Assembly (NCBI GenBank): GCA_030619405.1
Contig: JAUXBK010000126.1
Location: forward strand, 1 to 7,881
Reading direction: 5' to 3'
Source of the DNA: Sedimenticola sp.
GTDB lineage: Bacteria > Pseudomonadota > Gammaproteobacteria > Chromatiales > Chromatiaceae
DNA: 7,881 bases
Part shown: positions 1 to 4,434 of the stretch, piece by piece
Position numbering within the stretch: the first letter of the stretch is position 1
How the letters are laid out: every line of letters starts with the position of its first letter
Position numbers and translations under genes: made by a program
Notes under the pieces: model-generated
The model's database searches: none
Told to the model about the DNA's origin: nothing
The model's input: only the letters and a program-made list of their open reading frames with translations

Positions 1-46
1 ACGGAGAAGGAAAAACAGTGAGTTGCATCACTATTCAAGATGCTGA

Positions 47-87
47 GCCAGTGCAAGATGCTTTTCACTTGTGCCATATGCACTGGC
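47..87. repeat. 9-bp inverted repeat, possible hairpin
   Basis: GCCAGTGCA at 47-55 is the exact reverse complement of TGCACTGGC at 79-87, with 23 bases between. It lies just after the possible upstream stop codon at 19-21, so a role in 3'-end formation or mRNA stability is conceivable. No T-run follows directly. Confidence 0.4.
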
Positions 88-145
88 CCGCTGTGAGAAT
101 GCAGCTTCGCACACACTGTAGGCTTTTGTTTTCCAACATTTTTTA

Positions 146-174
146 CTCCGTGTCTTCGCGTCTCCGTGTGAGAT
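146..174. repeat. dispersed CTCCGTGT-type repeat
   Basis: CTCCGTGT occurs at 146-153 and again at 162-169, separated by CTTCGCGT. Sequences of this style (CTCCGTGTCTTCGCGTCTCC) recur in the intergenic regions of many proteobacterial genomes, from memory. Translated on the other strand it gives the typical RRREDTE-like junk peptide. Only one copy is in this window, so dispersal in this genome is inferred. Confidence 0.45.
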
Positions 175-220
175 ATATCAATAGCGAGATATGGGTAACG
201 GCATGGTGTCGGCCCGCACT

Positions 221-249
221 TTCTGTCTCCTGTCCTCTCTCTTCTGTCC
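221..249 (-). repeat. TTCTGTC polypyrimidine repeat, copy 1
   Basis: This pyrimidine-rich run with TTCTGTC at both ends is similar on the reverse strand to the AGAAGACAGAAGGCAGAAG run at 2398-2425. The two copies are in inverted orientation on either side of the VWA gene pair. It lies immediately before the preferred start codon at 254. If the upstream ATG at 191 were used, the repeat would be translated as FCLLSSLFC, which argues that 191 is not the native start. Confidence 0.5.
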
Positions 250-253
250 GCTG

Positions 254-1345
254 ATGCACCGCCGCACTGTCACCCCCTTCAACCTCTCCTTCCTGGACAT
301 CATGTTCTGCGGTTTCGGGGCGGTGGTGCTGCTGGTGCTGATCCTGAACCGGGAGACGGTGCAGCGGCGGCAGCAGACCAATGAGGATCTGCGTTCCGAG
401 GTGTCGCGGCTGGAACGGGCGTTGGTGGCGGCAGAGCAGGGGTTGGTGGCGGCCAGGAACGACCTGGAACAGACCGACCAGGAACTGGCGGAGACCCAGG
501 GCCGGGCGGACCGGGTGATCCAGACTGAACAGCAGACCCGGGAGGAGCTGGCCCGTATGGAGCAGCAGACCCTGGCCCGCCAGGAGAGTGTGAAGCAGCT
601 CCAGTCGGATCTGAAGAGCCTGGAACAGAGCAATAAAAGGCTCGGCGCCCGGGTGCGGGGGGATCAGGGGAAGGGCACCCGGGTCAGAGCATTTCTGGGT
701 GATGGGGAGCGCCAGTATCTCACCGGGCTGAAGGTGGGGGGTAAGCGGATTCTGATATTGATCGATGTCTCCGCCAGTATGCTGGATGAGACCCTGGTCA
801 ACATCATCCGCCTGCGCAATATGGACGACGCCAGCAAACGGCACTCTGCCAAGTGGCAACGTGCGCTGGCGGTGGTGGAGTGGCTGGTGGCCAATCTGCC
901 GCGCAGCAGCCAGTACCAGATCGTCGCCTTCGACACCAGAGCGGCATCGATCCTTCCCGCCACCGAGGGGCGGTGGCTGAAGGCGACCGATGCCGGGACC
1001 CTCAACCAGGCGGTGGCGGCACTGGGCCAGCGCATACCGGCCGGCGGAACCAGCCTGCAACGCGCCTTCGAGGCAGCGGCGAAGCTGAGCCCGCGGCCGG
1101 ACAACATCCTGCTGGTGACCGACGGCCTGCCCACCCAGGGCCGCAGTAAACCTACCCGCAACACCGTCTCTGCCGAGCAGCGACTGCGCCATTTTCAGAG
1201 CGCGGTGGATGCGCTGCCCGCGGGGATACCGGTCAACACCATCCTATTGCCAATGGAGGGTGATGCCTATGCCGCCTTCGCCTTCTGGCAGCTGGCGGTC
1301 TCCAGCAAGGGCGCGTTTCTGACGCCGTCGAGGGACTGGCCATGA
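254..1345 (+). CDS. Membrane-anchored coiled-coil VWA domain protein (first of a pair)
   Basis: Predicted 363-residue inner-membrane protein. Residues 9-15 read FNLSFLD and lead into one membrane helix (about 12-32). A Glu/Gln/Arg-rich coiled coil spans about 37-133, and a VWA domain about 160-355. The metal site (MIDAS) looks complete: DVSAS at 171-175, T266 in GGTSL and D290 in VTDG. VWA domains bind a divalent metal and usually mediate protein-protein contacts; the partner here is unknown. The frame is open from an ATG at 191, but the extra 21 codons come from repeat sequence. The ATG at 254 gives an N-terminus matching the next gene's product (basic stretch, then FN-SFLD). No clear Shine-Dalgarno precedes either start, so the start is uncertain. 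The stop overlaps the next start (ATGA). The S-F-L-D-I-M motif recalls MotB/ZorB channel helices; that is inference. Confidence 0.82.
   Translation: MHRRTVTPFNLSFLDIMFCGFGAVVLLVLILNRETVQRRQQTNEDLRSEVSRLERALVAAEQGLVAARNDLEQTDQELAETQGRADRVIQTEQQTREELARMEQQTLARQESVKQLQSDLKSLEQSNKRLGARVRGDQGKGTRVRAFLGDGERQYLTGLKVGGKRILILIDVSASMLDETLVNIIRLRNMDDASKRHSAKWQRALAVVEWLVANLPRSSQYQIVAFDTRAASILPATEGRWLKATDAGTLNQAVAALGQRIPAGGTSLQRAFEAAAKLSPRPDNILLVTDGLPTQGRSKPTRNTVSAEQRLRHFQSAVDALPAGIPVNTILLPMEGDAYAAFAFWQLAVSSKGAFLTPSRDWP
1330..1335 (+). promoter_or_regulatory. Shine-Dalgarno of the second VWA gene
   Basis: GAGGGA ends 6 nt before the ATG at 1342, inside the end of the preceding gene. With the ATGA overlap it supports coupled translation of the two VWA proteins. 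Confidence 0.55.
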
Positions 1346-2355
1346 GCCGGCGCAGACCCCGGGGGCGCGGCATCGATATCTTCAACATGTCCTTTCTGGA
1401 CGTGGTCTCCTGTGGTTTTGGGGCCATCATCCTGCTGCTGGTGATCGTCCGGGTGACAGAGCCGCTGGTGATAGAGAAGGTACACACAGACCTCTCGGGG
1501 CTGGTGCTGAAGCTGGAACGGGCTCTGAACCGGCTGCAGGGGGAGACGACAGTGATCGACCGGGCGCTCGAAGTCCGGCGAGAGCAGCTCTCAGTGGCGC
1601 GGGAGCGGTTGGCACGACTGCAGGGTGAGCTCTCCCGCATCCGCGGCGAGCACGCCGCGACACGTCTCGACAGGGATGCCCAGACGGTGATCGAGCAGGC
1701 GCTGGCGGAGGCGCGCCAGCGCCTGAGCGCAGAGCAGAAACGGCTGCTGGGCAGCGCCCGACCGCAGCCGGCGGCCGATGCCCGGGTTGGCGGTATCCCG
1801 GTGGACAGCGAGTACGTCATCTTCATCATCGACACCTCCGGCTCCATGCAGCAGCACGCCTGGCCGCTGGTGCGGAAGAAGATCCGGGAGGTGCTGGAGA
1901 TCTATCCCAGGGTGAAAGGGATACAGGTGATGAACGACATGGGGGACTATATGTTCTCCCAGTACAAGGGGCGCTGGATCCCGGACTCCCCGGCGCGGCG
2001 CCGCTCGATCCTGAAGCGCCTCTCCAGCTGGGCCCCGTTCAGTAACTCCAGCCCGGTGGAGGGGATCGAGGCGGCGATACGCCGCTTCTATGCCAGGGAC
2101 AAGAAGATCAGCATCTATATCTTTGGCGACGACTTCTCCAGCGGCTCCATCGAGCAGGTGGTGAATGAGGTGGAGCGGCTGAACCAGGCCGACCGTTCCG
2201 GCGGGCGCCGGGTGCGGATTCACGCCATCGGTTTTCCGGTGTTGCTGCAGCTGGCGGACAACCCGGCCAGCGCCGTGCGTTTTGCTGCGCTGATGCGTAA
2301 ACTGGCAGAGACCAACGGCGGCAGCTTCGTCGGTCTCAACAGTGTGCGTAGATGA
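1342..2355 (+). CDS. Membrane-anchored coiled-coil VWA domain protein (second of a pair)
   Basis: A 337-residue paralogue in architecture of the preceding product. It has a basic N-terminus (MSRRRPRGRG), the motif FNMSFLDVVSCGFGA at 14-28, a membrane helix at about 17-37, a coiled coil at about 48-135 and a VWA domain at about 155-335. The MIDAS motif DTSGS (164-168) is canonical. By alignment with its neighbour, the second metal-site position is S236 rather than Thr and the third is D263 in FGDD. The two VWA domains are otherwise quite different, so this is an old duplication or a fixed hetero-pair rather than a recent copy. Start: ATG overlapping the upstream stop, with a Shine-Dalgarno 6 nt before it. 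After the C-terminus (SVRR) an 88-nt repeat-containing gap leads to a lipoprotein gene. Function is unknown; a role in an envelope complex with the first VWA protein is inferred. Confidence 0.87.
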   Translation: MSRRRPRGRGIDIFNMSFLDVVSCGFGAIILLLVIVRVTEPLVIEKVHTDLSGLVLKLERALNRLQGETTVIDRALEVRREQLSVARERLARLQGELSRIRGEHAATRLDRDAQTVIEQALAEARQRLSAEQKRLLGSARPQPAADARVGGIPVDSEYVIFIIDTSGSMQQHAWPLVRKKIREVLEIYPRVKGIQVMNDMGDYMFSQYKGRWIPDSPARRRSILKRLSSWAPFSNSSPVEGIEAAIRRFYARDKKISIYIFGDDFSSGSIEQVVNEVERLNQADRSGGRRVRIHAIGFPVLLQLADNPASAVRFAALMRKLAETNGGSFVGLNSVRR

Positions 2356-2397
2356 GAGGCTGCTTTGCGAACTATGAGCATGCCGTTGGTGTCTGAC

Positions 2398-2425
2398 GGC
2401 AGAAGACAGAAGGCAGAAGACAGAA
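2398..2425 (+). repeat. Perfect 14-bp tandem repeat (GGCAGAAGACAGAA x2), copy 2 of polypurine repeat
   Basis: GGCAGAAGACAGAA occurs at 2398-2411 and again at 2412-2425 without a mismatch. It is the purine-strand counterpart of the pyrimidine run at 221-249, so the VWA pair lies between inverted copies of one repeat family. The purine-rich run continues into GAGCAGGAG, which contains the Shine-Dalgarno of the next gene. Confidence 0.7.
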
Positions 2426-2429
2426 GAGC

Positions 2430-2434
2430 AGGAG
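2430..2434 (+). promoter_or_regulatory. Shine-Dalgarno of the 2444 lipoprotein gene
   Basis: AGGAG lies 9 nt before the ATG at 2444 and is the end of the polypurine repeat tract. The repeat therefore seems to have been used as a ribosome binding site. Confidence 0.6.
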
Positions 2435-2443
2435 TCAACTTAC

Positions 2444-2836
2444 ATGAAGAGATCAAAATGGATGACGGGCAGTTCGTTGCTGTTGGCAGGGATCGCAACG
2501 CTGCTGCTGAGCGGCTGCCTGACCATGAGCGGCGAACCGGCACCGACGGTGGTGCAGGGGGCGGGGCACGATGAGCCGACCGCCGACGGTTTTCTTTCGA
2601 CCAAGGTGGCGCCGGGGCAGAGCGGCAGCTGCCGCTCGTCTCCCTGCACCATCTACTACCGCACCCCGGACCTGGGGCACCCGGTGGAGGTGGTGGTGAA
2701 CAACTTCATCGTCGGCACCTTCCCGTCCGGAAAGGTGGTGCGGCTGGGTGACTACAACGCCCCCAACACTGTTATCAGCATCAAAGGGGGCGGGGCGCCC
2801 GACGCCTATGTCAATCTGCCCGGTAACTCCCTCTGA
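2444..2836 (+). CDS. Hypothetical lipoprotein, third gene of the VWA cluster
   Basis: A 130-residue protein. Residues 1-25 form a lipoprotein signal: basic MKRSK, a hydrophobic core, and the lipobox LLSGC with the lipidated cysteine at C25. Processing by Lgt and signal peptidase II would leave about 105 residues anchored to a membrane on the periplasmic face. A flexible linker (about 26-58) precedes a small, probably all-beta domain (about 60-125). That domain has two close cysteines, C63 and C68, and strands such as VEVVVNNFIVGTF, loosely like PEGA-type surface modules. I do not recognise the family. It follows the VWA pair on the same strand after 88 nt with a good Shine-Dalgarno, so it may be the periplasmic or outer-membrane element of the same system. 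It is followed by a convergent gap. Confidence 0.75.
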   Translation: MKRSKWMTGSSLLLAGIATLLLSGCLTMSGEPAPTVVQGAGHDEPTADGFLSTKVAPGQSGSCRSSPCTIYYRTPDLGHPVEVVVNNFIVGTFPSGKVVRLGDYNAPNTVISIKGGGAPDAYVNLPGNSL

Positions 2837-2883
2837 GGCAACCTGCGGGTCTCTCTCAACTGTTTGACGCGGGGTGCCGGCCT

Positions 2884-2897
2884 TGCCCCATTGGGCA
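2884..2897. repeat. Small hairpin TGCCC-CATT-GGGCA
   Basis: A perfect 5-bp stem with a 4-nt loop. It directly precedes the larger hairpin repeat and is probably part of the same repeat unit. No T-run follows on either strand. Confidence 0.35.
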
Positions 2898-2898
2898 T

Positions 2899-2967
2899 GG
2901 TGCGGTTCGTTCCTCACCACACCCTACGATCAATTTCATGTAGGGTGGTGGGCCTGTGAACCACACC
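2899..2967. repeat. Large imperfect hairpin repeat between convergent genes
   Basis: The arm at 2899-2927 (GGTGCGGTTC ... ACCCTAC) and the arm at 2940-2967 (GTAGGGT ... GAACCACACC) are imperfect reverse complements around a 12-nt loop, GATCAATTTCAT. The core GTAGGGT/ACCCTAC and the ends GGTG-GGTTC/GAACCACACC pair; the centre is mismatched with a 2-nt insertion. The style matches GTAGGGTG...CACCCTAC palindromic repeats common between gammaproteobacterial genes (recalled, not searched). It sits between the stop codons at 2836 and 3023 and may protect the 3' ends of both messages. Without a T-run it is not a standard intrinsic terminator. Confidence 0.6.
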
Positions 2968-3022
2968 GGGGGTGGCTGCCGGCGGGTGAGACGGCTCTGT
3001 GGTGCCGCCACTGGTCGGGTGC

Positions 3023-3916
3023 TCAGAGGCCGGTCAGCCGCCGCTCCGCCTCCCGGTACTTCTCTGCGGTCTTGCGGATCACCTGTTCCGGCAGCTCCGG
3101 ACCCGGGGGGGTCTTGTCCCACGCCAGGGTCTCCAGGTAGTCCCGCACGAACTGCTTGTCGAAGCTGGGGGGGCTGATCCCCGGGCGGTACTGGTCCGCG
3201 GGCCAGAAGCGGGACGAATCCGGGGTCAGCACCTCGTCGATCAGGTAGAGTTCCCCCGCCGGGTCGAGGCCGAACTCGAACTTGGTGTCGGCGATGATGA
3301 TCCCCTTTTCCAGCGCATAGGCGGCGGATTCGGTGTAGATGCGCAGGCTGATTTCCCGCACCCGTTCTGCCAGCTCCTGCCCCAGCAGATCGACCGTTTG
3401 GTCGAACGCCACGTTCTCGTCGTGGGCGCCGATCTCCGCCTTGGTGGAGGGGGTGTAGATCGCCTCTGGCAGCCGGTCCGCCAGCTGCAACCCGGCAGGT
3501 AGGGGAATGCCACAGACGCCACCGGAGCGCTGGTAATCCTTCCAGCCGGAGCCGATCAGGTAACCGCGCACGATCGCCTCCACTGGCAGCGGTTTCAGCC
3601 TGCGTACCACCAGGGCACGGTCCCCCAGCCGGGCCCGTTGCCGGGGGTCAGGCACTGCCTGTTCCAGGGGAAGTGCCGACAGGTGGTTGGGGATGATTAT
3701 CCGGGTGCGCCCGAACCAGAAGTTTGACACCCGGGTCAGCACCTCCCCCTTGCCCGGGATGGGCTTGGGTAAGACCACGTCGAAGGCGGAGAGCCGGTCA
3801 CTGGTGACGATCAGCAGGTGCTCCGGGTCCAGGTCGTAGATGTCCCGCACCTTGCCCCGGTTGAGCAGGTTGAGATTGGGCAGGTTGGATTCGAACAATG
3901 CATCGGATTGGGTCAT
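3023..3916 (-). CDS. purC: Phosphoribosylaminoimidazole-succinocarboxamide synthase (SAICAR synthetase)
   Basis: A 297-residue cytosolic enzyme of de novo purine synthesis. It joins CAIR and L-aspartate with ATP to give SAICAR, ADP and phosphate. Family hallmarks are present: GKVRDIY (21-27, nucleotide loop), TSDRLSAFDVVLP (38-50), the signature LPVEAIVRGYLIGSGW (110-125), TPSTKAEIGAHDENV (155-169), and LIDEVLTPDSSRFW (225-238). The length fits the longer yeast Ade1-like form (about 300 residues) rather than the about 237-residue E. coli form. The frame is open further upstream, but the N-terminal match starts at the ATG at 3916, 32 nt after the stop of the small lipoprotein gene on the same strand. 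The bases before this ATG are C-rich with no visible Shine-Dalgarno. It is probably co-transcribed with the lipoprotein gene. No missing motif or frameshift was seen. Confidence 0.97.
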   Translation of the reverse strand: MTQSDALFESNLPNLNLLNRGKVRDIYDLDPEHLLIVTSDRLSAFDVVLPKPIPGKGEVLTRVSNFWFGRTRIIIPNHLSALPLEQAVPDPRQRARLGDRALVVRRLKPLPVEAIVRGYLIGSGWKDYQRSGGVCGIPLPAGLQLADRLPEAIYTPSTKAEIGAHDENVAFDQTVDLLGQELAERVREISLRIYTESAAYALEKGIIIADTKFEFGLDPAGELYLIDEVLTPDSSRFWPADQYRPGISPPSFDKQFVRDYLETLAWDKTPPGPELPEQVIRKTAEKYREAERRLTGL

Positions 3917-3948
3917 GGCGTCAGGGTGTCGTCTGTATGGAGGGGGGG

Positions 3949-4161
3949 TCAGTGGGCCTGTTTCAGGGCCTCGCCTGCCCGGTCGGCGGAGCCGGAGAGG
4001 GCGGTCTCGAGCTGGTTGGCGCTCTGTTGGGCGTGGTCCAGGGTCTGTTTGTAGCGGGAGGTCCCGGTGTCGGTGGGTACCTTGGAAGTGGTCGCGGCGT
4101 CGTCCGATCCACAACCGGCGAGTGTCAGCGCCAGCAGCAGGGTAAGGAGGGAGCTTTTCAT
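3949..4161 (-). CDS. Small helical lipoprotein upstream of purC
   Basis: A 70-residue protein beginning MKSSLLTLLLALTLAGC. It has a short basic N-terminus, a hydrophobic core and the lipobox LAGC, with the lipidated cysteine at C17. The mature part is about 54 residues: a polar linker (GSDDAATTSKVPTDTG), then a Gln/Ala-rich probable amphipathic helix to the C-terminus (KQAH). The frame is open to 4257, but the signal peptide fixes the start at 4161. AGGAG at 4179-4175 (reverse strand) lies 13 nt before the ATG, rather far. It lies 32 nt upstream of purC and is probably the first gene of that transcript. In E. coli a lipoprotein gene (bamC) also precedes purC, but this protein is far too short to be BamC and I see no real similarity. 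Function unknown. Confidence 0.8.
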   Translation of the reverse strand: MKSSLLTLLLALTLAGCGSDDAATTSKVPTDTGTSRYKQTLDHAQQSANQLETALSGSADRAGEALKQAH

Positions 4162-4216
4162 TCTAAGTAAGATACTCCTGGGGTGAGAGAATGGGGTTCG
4201 GAAGGCAGAACCCAAG

Positions 4217-4245
4217 ATTATAGAATAGCAGGAGCCAGCGGTCAT
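4217..4245 (-). promoter_or_regulatory. Predicted sigma70 promoter for the lipoprotein-purC unit
   Basis: Read on the - strand, ATGACC (4245-4240; 4 of 6 matches to TTGACA), a 17-nt spacer and a perfect TATAAT (4222-4217). Transcription would begin near 4210, about 50 nt before the ATG at 4161. The -10 box lies in one arm of an 11-bp inverted repeat whose other arm carries the -10 of the opposite promoter. Predicted by eye only. Confidence 0.5.
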
Positions 4246-4306
4246 AGAGACATTCATCCGTGTCGATCCGCGGCTATATTCTTGCCCGCGAATAGATACG
4301 CCACGC

Positions 4307-4335
4307 CTGTCATTCTGACGCCTGTATTCTATAAT
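4307..4335 (+). promoter_or_regulatory. Predicted sigma70 promoter for the cyclase-lipoprotein unit
   Basis: CTGTCA (4307-4312; 4 of 6 matches to TTGACA), a 17-nt spacer and a perfect TATAAT (4330-4335). Transcription would start near 4342, giving a leader of about 93 nt before the ATG at 4435. The leader contains a short hairpin (4374-4390). The -10 box sits inside the ATTCTG tandem repeat. Confidence 0.5.
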
Positions 4336-4354
4336 TCTGCCTCCTGAATTCTAT
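4312..4354 (+). repeat. 22-bp-period tandem repeat, ATTCTGNCNCCTGNATTCTAT
   Basis: The unit at 4312-4332 and the unit at 4334-4354 differ at 3 of 21 positions. A weaker relative, ATTCTCCTGTGATTT, lies at about 4398-4412. ATTCTG-CTCCTGAATTCT sequences are, from memory, a common dispersed intergenic repeat type in proteobacteria. A partial reverse-strand relative (GGCAGAA ... ATTATAGAATA) lies at about 4204-4227. Confidence 0.6.
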
Positions 4355-4373
4355 CTTCGCGCAGATATATCTG

Positions 4374-4390
4374 AGATTTTCTCGAAATCT
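4374..4390. repeat. Short hairpin in the cyclase leader
   Basis: AGATTT (4374-4379) and AAATCT (4385-4390) form a 6-bp stem with loop TCTCG. A competing 8-bp pair exists: TCGAAATC (4382-4389) with GATTTCGA (4408-4415). The two structures share bases and are mutually exclusive. They lie between the predicted transcription start and the ATG at 4435. Confidence 0.35.
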
Positions 4391-4434
4391 ACCTATCATT
4401 CTCCTGTGATTTCGAAAACAGCCAAATACGCCCC

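Larger units (their letters stand above)
1..253. other. 5' gap with repeats; possible end of an upstream gene
   Basis: No convincing complete gene lies here. Read from base 1, the first codons give T-E-K-E-K-Q followed by TGA at 19-21, which could be the charged C-terminus of a gene starting outside the window; six codons cannot prove this. Another frame is open from base 3 to 254, but it runs through two repeat segments and looks fortuitous. A 9-bp perfect inverted repeat lies at 47-55 and 79-87 (GCCAGTGCA/TGCACTGGC), and CAAGATGCT occurs twice near 36-62. T-rich sequence follows at 124-144, too far from the hairpin for a standard intrinsic terminator. I could not pick a clear promoter for the VWA genes. 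Confidence 0.4.
4217..4335. repeat. 11-bp inverted repeat (ATTATAGAATA / TATTCTATAAT)
   Basis: ATTATAGAATA at 4217-4227 is the exact reverse complement of TATTCTATAAT at 4325-4335. Each arm contains TATAAT reading outward. The arms are 97 nt apart, so they look like two copies of a repeat in opposite orientation rather than one hairpin. Confidence 0.6.

Noticed and set aside
18..254. Forward frame of 78 codons at the start of the window
   Set aside because: It runs through two repeat segments, has no ribosome site and no protein-like motif.
143..1192. Long reverse-strand open frame of 349 codons over the first VWA gene
   Set aside because: It is antisense to a gene with clear VWA motifs, has a low-complexity Gln/His/Leu/Pro/Arg composition typical of GC-rich shadow frames, and runs into repeat sequence at its end.
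2398..2425. CRISPR-like tandem repeat
   Set aside because: Only two 14-bp units with no spacers; it is a simple purine-rich tandem repeat.
2837..3022. Intrinsic bidirectional terminator between the convergent genes
   Set aside because: The hairpin is long and imperfect and lacks a T-run on either strand; it fits a palindromic repeat better.
3917..4114. N-terminal extension of PurC to an upstream ATG at 4114
   Set aside because: The extra 66 residues are Arg/Pro-rich and overlap the lipoprotein gene; family similarity begins at the ATG at 3916.
4385..4420. CRP-cAMP binding site upstream of the cyclase
   Set aside because: TGTGA at 4405-4409 has no TCACA partner at the right spacing.
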